Shown one piece after another: positions 1-8,181 of a stretch of DNA of 16,767 bases. Within the stretch, counting starts at the first letter, position 1. Every line of letters starts with the position of its first letter. Origin of the DNA: JBJFGR01 sp051892875. Its GTDB lineage: Bacteria > Pseudomonadota > Gammaproteobacteria > Enterobacterales > Succinivibrionaceae. The translations under genes and the position numbers were made by a program. The DNA lies in contig JBJFGR010000045.1 of NCBI GenBank assembly GCA_051892875.1, positions 1-16,767 of the forward strand. Direction: 5' to 3'. The notes below the pieces were generated by a model. That model saw only the letters and a program-made list of their open reading frames with translations. It was not told where the DNA came from and made no database searches.

Positions 1-1
1 C

Positions 2-88
2 CTAAAAATGTCAATTTTAGACTACAAGGGTATAAATTTCAAAAAGTTAAGGTTATTAAAGTTCTATTTTTATCTTGCATTGCATTAA
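2..88 (+). CDS. Possible 3' end of an unidentified plus-strand gene
   Basis: One plus-strand frame is open from the left edge and stops with TAA at 86-88, ten bases before the menE stop read from the other strand. That is natural spacing for two convergent genes. The tail would be about 28 residues, rich in Lys, Leu, Phe and Tyr, with no recognisable motif. A second frame is open from base 1 to 387, but it would run about 290 bases antisense through menE, so I prefer the shorter one. With so little sequence this could equally be non-coding; I assign no function. Confidence 0.2.
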   Translation, partial: LKMSILDYKGINFKKLRLLKFYFYLALH

Positions 89-98
89 GTTTGATAGG

Positions 99-1490
99 TT
101 ATTTCATATTAATTGTTGTTAAGTTAATAATCCAATCTTCTTTTATATATTTATCTAGTGCATATTGCTGCATTTCTTTTCTCTGTATTTTAAGCTTTTC
201 TTCAACATATGTAGGCCAATTAAACCAAATTTTAGGAATATATAAATGGTTGAGATTTTTTTTTATTATTTTTAGATATTCTTCTATATTTGAATTATCT
301 TCTGTTTGGATAATTGCTGAAATTATATTGCCCCATTCATCGTTTGGAATAGGAACAACAATAACATTTTTTATAAAAATAAACTGAAGAAGTTCTTTTT
401 CTAGTGTTTCTGGTTGAATATTTTCTCCACCTGATATAAAAAGATTATCTTTTCTTCCACAAATATTTAGTACCCCATTTTTGAAATACCCAATATCTTT
501 AGTTTGAAACCAGCCTGAAGAATCTGTTAATTTATCAATTTTGTTATTATTGTAATAACCTAAAGCTAATGAATCACCAGATACAAAAATTTCATTATTA
601 TTAATTTTTAATTTTCTAAAAGGAAGAATGCCACCTTTTATATTTTTTTTAGAAATTAAATATGTGCATACTTGCGATGCCATTTCTGTTAAACCGTAAC
701 TCATAAAAAAAAGTAAGTTAGGATTTAATTCTAGTGATTTTTTTATAATTTCATCAGAAATTGGTCCACCTCCTAGAATAATTTTTTTTAAGTTTTTACT
801 TGTGGATATTAATTTTGGTGTATCTCTTATAATTCTAAATAATTGTGTTGGGACAAGAGATATTATTGTTATTCTATCTAACTGTAATTCTTCCTCTAAT
901 TTTTTTTCATTAATAACAATGGTTGCACCAAATAAAACGCTTTTAAATATTATAGATTGACCGCCGACGTGATTTAATGGTAGTGATAGTAAATATGTAT
1001 CTTTTTTAGTAATTTTACATACTTTTTGAGCACCAAGAGCACTTTTTATATGGGCTAACAAGGTGTGAACCACTTTTTTTGATTTTCCTTGAGAACCAGA
1101 TGTTAATATAATATTTGTAGGTTTAGTAATGTTGATAACATAATTATTATAATTATGTATGTTGTTATAATTATTTATATTTAAATCAAGAGGGTTTATA
1201 AAATGACCATTAATTTCATGGCATAATAACTTTATATTATTATCTGTTTCTTTAATAGATATTGGTAAAAATATTTTTCTGCATCTAATGATAGCAAAAA
1301 TAAGGCTAATATATTGTGGGCATGGTATAGCCTTTATAACGATAATTTCATTTGAGATTGATTCAATTAATTTTGTATAAAAACAGCAAAGTTTATTTAA
1401 TTCTTGGAATGAGAAATTTTTATCCTTGTATATAAGAGCTGTTTTTAAATATTTTTTACTTGCTCTTTCAAGTAAACAACAATTATTCAT
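99..1490 (-). CDS. menE: 2-succinylbenzoate--CoA ligase MenE
   Basis: MenE activates o-succinylbenzoate with ATP and joins it to coenzyme A, giving the substrate of MenB in the cytoplasmic late menaquinone pathway. The 463-residue protein shows the ANL adenylating-enzyme motifs in order: the phosphate-binding loop TSGSQGKSKK at about 130-139, YGLTE at 265-269, GWFQTKDIGY at about 330, and the hinge GRKDN at about 345 followed by ISGGENI. A lysine in KIQRKEM near residue 434 sits where the catalytic C-terminal lysine is expected. Length fits the family. The start lies 2 bases after the menC stop, so it is the last visible gene of the operon. Residues 103-117 form an Asn/Tyr-rich stretch between the N-terminal fold and the phosphate loop, probably a drifted surface loop. 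General acyl-CoA ligases share these motifs, but the neighbours settle the call. Confidence 0.93.
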   Translation of the reverse strand: MNNCCLLERASKKYLKTALIYKDKNFSFQELNKLCCFYTKLIESISNEIIVIKAIPCPQYISLIFAIIRCRKIFLPISIKETDNNIKLLCHEINGHFINPLDLNINNYNNIHNYNNYVINITKPTNIILTSGSQGKSKKVVHTLLAHIKSALGAQKVCKITKKDTYLLSLPLNHVGGQSIIFKSVLFGATIVINEKKLEEELQLDRITIISLVPTQLFRIIRDTPKLISTSKNLKKIILGGGPISDEIIKKSLELNPNLLFFMSYGLTEMASQVCTYLISKKNIKGGILPFRKLKINNNEIFVSGDSLALGYYNNNKIDKLTDSSGWFQTKDIGYFKNGVLNICGRKDNLFISGGENIQPETLEKELLQFIFIKNVIVVPIPNDEWGNIISAIIQTEDNSNIEEYLKIIKKNLNHLYIPKIWFNWPTYVEEKLKIQRKEMQQYALDKYIKEDWIINLTTINMK

Positions 1491-1492
1491 GA

Positions 1493-2356
1493 TTAGATCT
1501 CTTTATTACAAATATTACTTATGAAATAATTTAAGTTATGAAGTTCTTTATCAAAATATTTCAAAGTGTCAGTACCTGGTGTTGGTAAATTATAAAATGT
1601 CGACATTTTTTCTATATTAGAAATACCCACAATACTTTCGAAAGAAGAAGATAGTATTATTTTATTATCTATACTGTTATTTATTTGTTTATTTAAAAAA
1701 GAAAAAACATTATAAAACATCATTGGTTTTATTATTTTTAAGTATTTATTGTATTTTGAGGACAATAAATTTTTATTATGTCTGAATAATTCATCAAAAG
1801 CTATATTGCAATTTAGTTCTGTACATTCTTCTATTTTATTGCAAGGGTCTTCTAGATATTCTAATTTATCACCTAATATATTTATAAAAGATTGAGCTTG
1901 AGTTTTTGATAATTGGCAATTTGAATCTAAAATAAGTTTTCTTACTTTGTCTTTGATTTCATTTACTTTTTTTAATTCATCATTAAATTCAAACAAACCT
2001 ACCTTTATTTTATATAATTTTTTATTAGATAATGTTGAAGTTTCATCATTATCAAAAATATTTGAAATAAAAGAATATCCTTTTTTTCTTGGAATTTTTG
2101 ATAAGTTATTTTCAAAATAATTTATTGCAAAAGAAACAGAAGGTGTTTTTATTTGGGTTTTATCTTTTGATTTTAAAAATAAAAACAAGTCTTTTTTGCT
2201 ATCATCTAATGTTTCTTTAGAAAAGAAAGGTAGGGGGGCTATCTCACTATACATTTGTTCTTTTTGCAAAATTAAACCTTCTCTATAGTGTAATATCCCC
2301 CCTCGTAATTTTATAGGTTTTATAAAAGGAATTTTATAATAATATACGCTATACAT
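1493..2356 (-). CDS. menC: o-Succinylbenzoate synthase MenC
   Basis: MenC dehydrates SHCHC (made by MenH) to o-succinylbenzoate and belongs to the enolase superfamily. The 287-residue protein is shorter than the 320 residues of E. coli MenC and strongly drifted, but the active site is intact. The catalytic lysine is K118 in YKIKVGLFE. The Mg ligands are D144 (LILDSN), E169 (YLEDPC) and D188 (IAFDELF). The second lysine is K210 in IIKPMM. The N-terminal capping domain retains EIAPLPFFSKET at about 38-49. The start overlaps the menB stop by one base (TAATG), which suggests coupled translation, and menE follows 2 bases after its stop. Identification rests on these residues plus operon position. 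Confidence 0.93.
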   Translation of the reverse strand: MYSVYYYKIPFIKPIKLRGGILHYREGLILQKEQMYSEIAPLPFFSKETLDDSKKDLFLFLKSKDKTQIKTPSVSFAINYFENNLSKIPRKKGYSFISNIFDNDETSTLSNKKLYKIKVGLFEFNDELKKVNEIKDKVRKLILDSNCQLSKTQAQSFINILGDKLEYLEDPCNKIEECTELNCNIAFDELFRHNKNLLSSKYNKYLKIIKPMMFYNVFSFLNKQINNSIDNKIILSSSFESIVGISNIEKMSTFYNLPTPGTDTLKYFDKELHNLNYFISNICNKEI

Positions 2357-3210
2357 TATGGATTTCTTTTAAATTTTGAGAAATTTGGTTTCCTTTTTTC
2401 ATTAAAAGCATTTCTACCTTCTTGACCTTCTTCTGTCATATAGTATAGCATTGTTGCGTTTCCTGCTAACTCTTGTAGACCTGTCTGACCATCACAGTCA
2501 GCATTCAACGAAGACTTTATACATCTTAATGCGAGAGGACTATGACATAAAATTTCCCTGCACCAACAAACTGTTTCTTTTTCTAAATCTGCTAGTGGAA
2601 CAACTGTATTTACTAGTCCCATATCCAAAGCTTCTTGCGCATTATATTGTCTGCATAAGAACCAAATTTCTCTAGCTTTTTTCTGACCAATAATTCTAGC
2701 CATATAGGAAGCACCAAAACCTCCATCAAAAGAACCTACTTTTGGTCCTGTTTGTCCAAATATTGCATTATCAGCTGCAATTGTTAGGTCACAAACTAAA
2801 TGTAGTACATGACCACCACCAATAGCATATCCAGCAACCATTGCTATCACTGGTTTTGGACAAGTTCTAATATTTCTTTGAAGATCTAATACGTTTAAAT
2901 GATGAACTCCGTGTTCATCTTTATATCCACCATAATCGCCTCTGATTTTTTGATCACCACCAGATGAAAAGGCTAAATCTCCTTGTCCAGTGATTATAAT
3001 AACACCAATATTTTCATCAAATCTTGCATCTGAAAGAGCTTTTTCCATTTCTATAATGGTTAATGGTCTAAAAGCGTTTCTCACTTGAGGTCTATTTATT
3101 GTTATTTTAGCTATACCATCAGAAGATTTATGGTACAGAATATCAATAAAATCATTACTATGATTTATCCAATTTATTGGTGCATATAAAGATGGATCAT
3201 TTTTTTTCAT
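2356..3210 (-). CDS. menB: 1,4-dihydroxy-2-naphthoyl-CoA synthase MenB
   Basis: MenB closes the second ring of the naphthoquinone nucleus by an intramolecular Claisen condensation of o-succinylbenzoyl-CoA. It is a crotonase-fold enzyme, normally a hexamer. The 284 residues follow E. coli MenB (285) almost end to end: INRPQVRNAFRPLT near 40, the oxyanion-hole loop SSGGDQK near 84, RGDYGGYKD, AGYAIGGGHVLH, then GQTGPKVGSFDGG near 155, and the identical C-terminus FSKFKRNP. This Gly-containing QTGPKVG form is the bicarbonate-dependent type. It overlaps the end of menH by 14 bases. It is far better conserved than the menC, menE and menH products around it. Confidence 0.98.
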   Translation of the reverse strand: MKKNDPSLYAPINWINHSNDFIDILYHKSSDGIAKITINRPQVRNAFRPLTIIEMEKALSDARFDENIGVIIITGQGDLAFSSGGDQKIRGDYGGYKDEHGVHHLNVLDLQRNIRTCPKPVIAMVAGYAIGGGHVLHLVCDLTIAADNAIFGQTGPKVGSFDGGFGASYMARIIGQKKAREIWFLCRQYNAQEALDMGLVNTVVPLADLEKETVCWCREILCHSPLALRCIKSSLNADCDGQTGLQELAGNATMLYYMTEEGQEGRNAFNEKRKPNFSKFKRNP

Positions 3211-3949
3211 TTAAAATATCCTGAATAAATTCGTTAATAATTTTTGAAACAGTAGATAATTGTTCAAAATGACAATTGTGACTAGCATTGCTTATGCTAA
3301 TTGTTTTTATATTTTTATTGTTTAGCAAATTCAGTTCTTTTGAAAGAGTTTTATATTTTTCATCATTTTCACCATATATATATAGAAGTTTTTTATTTAG
3401 CTCTTTTAATAAAGGTTTATAGTATGGCATTTTACTAACTGATAAATTGGTAATTGCTTTTGCCATATTTATAGGATTTAAATTTTTTTTATTATTTATT
3501 AATTTTTGCTTATCTTCTAATGATAAGCTATTAAAAATAGGTTGATTATACCAATCTTTTAAAACATCTATAATAGGTTTATTTAAAAATGATTCAGACC
3601 ATTTAGTATCAATTTTCTCACGTTCTTGTATTTCTTTTTGATTAATTAGTCCATAGTTAGAACTTTCAATTATTGCTCCGTGAACCCGACATTTTGGTTT
3701 TTTATTATTCAGAAGATAGTTATAAACAATTCTACCTCCTAATGAATAACCATAAATGATACAATCTTTAATTTTTAATGATAATAATTGTTCATCAAGC
3801 CAATCATTAATGTTAGAGAAATCTATAAAACAGTCACTACATCCGTGATATGGTAATGTAATTATTTCAGATTTTATTGGTAAATTTAAAGCTATAGGAA
3901 AAAATTCTTTTGGATTTCCCATAAAACCATGAATAAAAACGATCTTCAT
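3197..3949 (-). CDS. menH: SHCHC synthase MenH (alpha/beta hydrolase)
   Basis: MenH removes pyruvate from SEPHCHC to give SHCHC, the substrate of MenC. The 250-residue protein has an alpha/beta-hydrolase fold: HGFMGNPKEF at 7-16 near the oxyanion hole, the nucleophile S69 in GYSLGGR, D196 in GENDEKY and H224 in SHNCHFE. These match the Ser-Asp-His triad of MenH, and the middle section (WYNQPIFNSL) also matches MenH rather than a generic esterase. It is the first gene of the operon; menF and menD, which usually precede it in enterobacteria, are absent. The stretch before the ATG has no convincing Shine-Dalgarno sequence. Its end overlaps menB. Confidence 0.92.
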   Translation of the reverse strand: MKIVFIHGFMGNPKEFFPIALNLPIKSEIITLPYHGCSDCFIDFSNINDWLDEQLLSLKIKDCIIYGYSLGGRIVYNYLLNNKKPKCRVHGAIIESSNYGLINQKEIQEREKIDTKWSESFLNKPIIDVLKDWYNQPIFNSLSLEDKQKLINNKKNLNPINMAKAITNLSVSKMPYYKPLLKELNKKLLYIYGENDEKYKTLSKELNLLNNKNIKTISISNASHNCHFEQLSTVSKIINEFIQDILNEKK

Positions 3950-3963
3950 AAATTATAAAATCT

Positions 3964-4019
3964 TTTACAGAATTAAAGCAAATAAAAATGTATAATACCA
4001 ATTATATTATAAATATGAA
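3964..4019. promoter_or_regulatory. Divergent menH / rnb promoter region with a shared -10 box
   Basis: On the plus strand TATAAT at 3991-3996 is a consensus -10 for rnb. On the minus strand the same bases, shifted by one, read TATTAT (3992-3997), with TTCATA (4014-4019 read on the minus strand) 16 bases upstream as a -35 for menH. The -35 for rnb is weak: TTTACA at 3964-3969 gives a 21-base spacer. A second minus-strand TATAAT around 3953-3958 lies too close to the menH ATG to serve it. If both genes use the shared box, RNA polymerase can serve only one direction at a time. Assigned by eye. Confidence 0.4.
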
Positions 4020-4037
4020 ATGAATGGTAATTATATT

Positions 4038-5975
4038 ATGTTTAAAGACAACCCTATTTTAATGCAATTAAAAAAGTCAAATAATAAACATACTGAAGGT
4101 ATAGTAAAATCTAATGAAAAAGGTTTTGGATTTTTGGAAGTTTCTTCAAAAGAAAGCTATTATATAAGCAAAGATAATATGAAGTTTTTGATACATGGCG
4201 ATAAAATAGAGGCGGAGATTATTCAAACTGATGGTAAATACCAAGCAATACCATGTAAATTAATAGATTCATCATTAAAAAGATTTGTTGGTAGAGTTTC
4301 ATTTGATAATAATCTTTTGTATGTCATACCTGATTCACCAACTATAAAAAAAATATTTAGAGCAAAAAATAAGGTTGAACATTCTCAATTACTTAATGGA
4401 GATTGGGTTATTGCACGTTTAATATCACATGGATGGAATACAAAGAAGGAACATGCAGTAGATATTATTGAAGTTATTTCTCAAAAAGACAATCCACAGA
4501 TTCCATGGTTAGTTGTACTACGAAATTTAGATTTGCCAATAAAACCAATAGAAGACAAAGAATTTTATGAATTTTATGAAAAACAGCTAAGTAGAAAAGA
4601 TTATAGATCTTTGCCCTTTATAACAATAGATTCTGAAAAAACAAAGGATATGGATGATGCTTTGTATATTGAAGATTCAACTAATGGAGGTTGGCGCCTT
4701 TATGTCGCAATAGCAGATCCTACAGGATATATATTAGAGAATGATAAAATAGATAAATATGCATTAGCTAGATCTTTTTCTATTTACTTACCAGGTAAAA
4801 ATATACCAATGTTACCCTTTACATTAAGTGAAGATTTATGTTCATTAAAAGAGAATGTGGATAGAAATGTTATTGTAGGTATTATTGATGTAAATATAGA
4901 TGGTTCTGTTGATAAAGAAATAGAATTTTCTTTAGCTGTAATACGTTCTCAAGGTAAGTTAATTTATGATGAAGTATCTGATTATTTAGAAAATAAACAA
5001 GATGGCTCTCAATATACTCCTAAGGTACAGGAACAATTAATAAAATTACAAAACTTTTGTAATAAAAGATTCGATTATAGAAAAGAAAATGCTACTGTTT
5101 ATTTAGATAAACCCGAATATGAATTTATTTTGGATGAAAATGGAGGATTACAAGATATTAAAATTTCAACAAGAAGAATTGCAAATAAGATTGTTGAAGA
5201 AGCTATGATTGTGGCAAATATTTGCGCAGGAAAGTATTTTGCAGATCGTAATGTAAATGCTGTTTATAATGTTCACTTGGGTTTTGATGAAGAAAAACTA
5301 AATGATTTAATAGGAATTTTAGAAGAAAATAATATTTTTGATTTTAGCAAAGACAATCTATTAACAAAAGAAGGATTTGCAAGGTTAAAACGTGAAATAG
5401 ATAGTTTATCAAGTGCATATTTAGATAGTAGACTAAGAAAGTTTCAAAAATTCGCAGAGATATCTTTAACACCATTGCCTCATTTTGGTTTATGTTCTGA
5501 TTATTATGCAACTTGGACCTCACCAATTAGAAAATATGGTGACATGGTTAATCACAGGTTGATCAAGTATTTATTAGGCTATGGGGGATTTCCTAAGAAT
5601 CTTTTAGATAACTCAAAAATACTTGTAAACAATATGATTTTAGCAAAAAAACAGAATAAAATAGCTGAAAGATCTGTTAAAGATTGGTTATACATAGATT
5701 ATATTGAAAAACGTAAAACTGAAGTTTTTGAATCAGAAATTTTTGATATTTCGCGATCTGGAATTAGGGCTAGATTCTTAAAAAATGGGGCGTCAGTTTT
5801 TATCCCTATAATTACAATTTCTGAAGATAAGAAAAGAATAAATGCAGATGCAATTAAAGGTATTTTGAAATTTGATAACACTATACTTTACAAGGTTGGA
5901 GATAGTATCAAAGTTAAGATAACGGAAATAAATAAAGAGAATAGAAGTATTATTGGTAAGATTGTAGAAAAGTAA
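4038..5975 (+). CDS. rnb: Exoribonuclease II (RNase II)
   Basis: RNase II degrades single-stranded RNA from the 3' end to mononucleotides. The protein opens MFKDNPILMQLK and continues with KGFGFLEV, matching E. coli RNase II rather than RNase R. From this start it has 645 residues (E. coli 644): N-terminal cold-shock domains to about 180, then the RNB catalytic domain. That domain has the metal-binding aspartates in TIDSEKTKDMDDALY (D198, D204, D206, D207), RRIANKIVEEAMI, and TSPIRKYGDM with the conserved catalytic arginine. A C-terminal S1 domain follows. The frame also has an ATG 18 bases upstream (4020), but homology begins at 4038. Neither start has a clear Shine-Dalgarno site. It stands alone, diverging from menH. 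Confidence 0.95.
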   Translation: MFKDNPILMQLKKSNNKHTEGIVKSNEKGFGFLEVSSKESYYISKDNMKFLIHGDKIEAEIIQTDGKYQAIPCKLIDSSLKRFVGRVSFDNNLLYVIPDSPTIKKIFRAKNKVEHSQLLNGDWVIARLISHGWNTKKEHAVDIIEVISQKDNPQIPWLVVLRNLDLPIKPIEDKEFYEFYEKQLSRKDYRSLPFITIDSEKTKDMDDALYIEDSTNGGWRLYVAIADPTGYILENDKIDKYALARSFSIYLPGKNIPMLPFTLSEDLCSLKENVDRNVIVGIIDVNIDGSVDKEIEFSLAVIRSQGKLIYDEVSDYLENKQDGSQYTPKVQEQLIKLQNFCNKRFDYRKENATVYLDKPEYEFILDENGGLQDIKISTRRIANKIVEEAMIVANICAGKYFADRNVNAVYNVHLGFDEEKLNDLIGILEENNIFDFSKDNLLTKEGFARLKREIDSLSSAYLDSRLRKFQKFAEISLTPLPHFGLCSDYYATWTSPIRKYGDMVNHRLIKYLLGYGGFPKNLLDNSKILVNNMILAKKQNKIAERSVKDWLYIDYIEKRKTEVFESEIFDISRSGIRARFLKNGASVFIPIITISEDKKRINADAIKGILKFDNTILYKVGDSIKVKITEINKENRSIIGKIVEK

Positions 5976-5981
5976 ATATAA

Positions 5982-6020
5982 AAAATGATACCAACTTAAA
6001 AAATTGGTATCATTTTATTT
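5982..6020. terminator. Bidirectional terminator between rnb and prlC
   Basis: AAAATGATACCAA at 5982-5994 pairs perfectly with TTGGTATCATTTT at 6004-6016 around a 9-base loop. A T-rich run follows on the plus strand and an A-run precedes the stem, which becomes a U-run on the minus strand. It lies just after the rnb stop and abuts the prlC stop, so it can end both convergent transcripts. Confidence 0.85.
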
Positions 6021-8059
6021 TATTTTATTCCATAATGCCTTAATAGGGCATCAATACATGGTTTTCTGCCCATGAAATCTTCAAACATAAACATAAAATC
6101 TTTAGAGCCACCATTTTTTAGTATTTTATTTAAATACTTTAGTCCTATTTCTTTGTTAATGATACCAAATTCTTCAAATTTGCTAAAAATATCTGCAGAA
6201 AGAACCTCAGCCCATTTATAGCTATAGTATCCAGCACTGTATCCCCCTGCAAAAATATGTGAGAAACTATTTTGAAATTTATTAAAAGGTGATACTGGTA
6301 CTACAGAAACTTTGTTTCGGATTTCACTAATAAATTTCTGAACATCTGTTCCTTGTTGATATTCGTAATAAAGTTTAAAATCAAAAATCGCAAATTCTAA
6401 TTGTCTAATCATAGCTAAAGCTGAATGAAAATTTTTAGAATTAATGATTTTATCAATTATTGTATCAGGAATAGATTCTCTAGTATCTACGTGTGATGAA
6501 ATCATTTTTAAAACTTTATGATTCCATGTAAAATTTTCCATAAACTGACTAGGTACTTCAACAGCATCCCACGGAACACCATTTATTCCTGATACATCCT
6601 TAATATCTATTGCTGTTAAAACATGGTGTAAAGTGTGTCCAAATTCGTGGAATAGTGTTTCTACATCATAATGTGTTAATAAAGATGGATTTTTACCAAT
6701 AGGAGGTGTAAAGTTTGTAATTAAATATGCAATAGGTAATACTATTTTACCGCTTGCAGAATAATGTCTATCTGAACATGAATCCATCCAAGCACCGGCT
6801 CTTTTATTTTCTCTAGAATATAGATCTGTATAGAAACCGCCACATAATATACCTTCATTATTAAACACTTCGTAGTAATTTACATCAGGATGCCACACAT
6901 CAACACCTATTTTAGGAGAAATTGTAATTCCAAAAATCTCTTTACAAAGTTTAAATAAACCTTTTAATACAGAAGGTAGAGGGAAATAAGGTTTTATATC
7001 TTCGTCAGATATATCAAATAGTTCTTTTTTTAATTTTTCACTATAAAAAGATATATCCCAAGGCTGAATGTCTTTAGTATTATCATATTTTTCCGCAAAA
7101 ATTTTAATTTCATTAAATTCTTTTAATGCTTGTAGTTTGCTTTTGTTTACCAAATCAAATAAAAAATCTAATACAATTTGAGGTGATTTTGCCATTTTTT
7201 TAGCAAGTGACAACTCGGCGTAATTATTGAATTCTAATATGTTTGCTATTTGAAGAGAAATAGATAGTTCTCTGTCAATTATTTCTGAATTATCGTAGTT
7301 ATTTTTATGAGGTCCAATATTTGAGGCTTTTGAAACATAAGCATTATGTAGAGTCTCTCTTAGCTCTCTATTTTCAGCATATTGCATGATTGGTATATAA
7401 ATAGGAGTATGAATAGTAATAACATAACCATTTAATTTTCTTTTTATTGCTTCTTGTTTGGTTAATTCAATAATTGATTTTGGAATACCTTTTAACAGTT
7501 CTACATCTTCAACATGATAATAATATTCATTGGTACAATCGAGTACGTTATTTGAAAACTTTGAGGATAACTCTGTTAATTGTGTCTCTAACTTAACATA
7601 TTCCTTTCGTTTTTCTGTTGGCAAGTCTATACCACTTAGTTTAAAGTCCATTAATGCATTGTCGATAGCTTTTTTTTGTGATTCGCTTAGAAGTGTGTAA
7701 CTATCGCTCTCTTTTAGTTTTTTATATATATTATAAATTTTTTCGTTCTGTGATAATTCTGTAAAAAAAACAGATACTATAGGTAATAATTCATTATAAG
7801 ATTTTCTTAATTTATTATTACTAACAACATTATTCAAGTGGGATACTATAGACCATGCTCTTGATAATAGTTCTACTGTATTATCAATTTTTTCTACAGA
7901 GTTATCCCATGTTATGCTTTGTAAGTCAATTTGATTAAGTATTTCATTTAGTTTTGATTTAACATTATCTAAAATATTTAAAATAGATTCCTTTATATTT
8001 TCATTTTGTATTGCAGAAAAATTAGGTAGTAGATCTATATTGTATAAGTAATTTGACAT
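6020..8059 (-). CDS. prlC: Oligopeptidase A (M3 family metallopeptidase)
   Basis: Oligopeptidase A is a cytoplasmic zinc endopeptidase that cuts short peptides, including freed signal peptides. The 679-residue protein aligns by eye along its whole length with E. coli PrlC/OpdA (680). The zinc motif HEFGH is at 471-475 within TLFHEFGHTLHH, and a third ligand is expected in the conserved VPWDAVEVPSQFMEN about 25 residues on. SHIFAGGYSAGYYSY and the C-terminal LRHYGIK are also typical. No signal peptide is seen. GGAG lies 5 bases before the ATG, supporting this start. It is a single gene that diverges from an aminopeptidase P. Confidence 0.97.
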   Translation of the reverse strand: MSNYLYNIDLLPNFSAIQNENIKESILNILDNVKSKLNEILNQIDLQSITWDNSVEKIDNTVELLSRAWSIVSHLNNVVSNNKLRKSYNELLPIVSVFFTELSQNEKIYNIYKKLKESDSYTLLSESQKKAIDNALMDFKLSGIDLPTEKRKEYVKLETQLTELSSKFSNNVLDCTNEYYYHVEDVELLKGIPKSIIELTKQEAIKRKLNGYVITIHTPIYIPIMQYAENRELRETLHNAYVSKASNIGPHKNNYDNSEIIDRELSISLQIANILEFNNYAELSLAKKMAKSPQIVLDFLFDLVNKSKLQALKEFNEIKIFAEKYDNTKDIQPWDISFYSEKLKKELFDISDEDIKPYFPLPSVLKGLFKLCKEIFGITISPKIGVDVWHPDVNYYEVFNNEGILCGGFYTDLYSRENKRAGAWMDSCSDRHYSASGKIVLPIAYLITNFTPPIGKNPSLLTHYDVETLFHEFGHTLHHVLTAIDIKDVSGINGVPWDAVEVPSQFMENFTWNHKVLKMISSHVDTRESIPDTIIDKIINSKNFHSALAMIRQLEFAIFDFKLYYEYQQGTDVQKFISEIRNKVSVVPVSPFNKFQNSFSHIFAGGYSAGYYSYKWAEVLSADIFSKFEEFGIINKEIGLKYLNKILKNGGSKDFMFMFEDFMGRKPCIDALLRHYGIK

Positions 8060-8064
8060 ATAAA

Positions 8065-8147
8065 CTCCATTGAATAGAATTCTTTTTTTTATTATTATAC
8101 ATAAAAATTGTTATAAGATTTTTTTAATGTAAAAAATTATCTATAAT
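8065..8147. promoter_or_regulatory. Divergent prlC / aminopeptidase P promoters
   Basis: On the minus strand TATAAT (8094-8099) is a good -10 for prlC, giving a leader of about 30 bases with GGAG at 8065-8068. On the plus strand TATAAT (8142-8147) is a good -10 for the aminopeptidase P gene, which has GGAG at 8173-8176. Neither has a strong -35. The two -10 boxes are about 43 bases apart and do not overlap. No operator palindrome is evident. Confidence 0.5.
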
Positions 8148-8181
8148 ATACATAGAAGTTTATTGTTTTTTTGGAGTAATG

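Noticed and set aside
91..387. Plus-strand open frame antisense to menE
   Set aside because: Almost all of it lies within a well-supported gene on the other strand, it has no ribosome-binding site, and such frames are common opposite AT-rich genes.
1192..1500. Asn/Tyr-rich stretch of MenE as a functional insertion
   Set aside because: It consists of AT-rich codons typical of low-complexity drift and sits between domains; all catalytic motifs are intact.
4020..5975. RNase R (rnr) as the identity of the RNB-domain protein
   Set aside because: The N-terminus (MFKDNPILMQLK, KGFGFLEV) and the 645-residue length match RNase II; RNase R is about 800 residues with extra N- and C-terminal regions.
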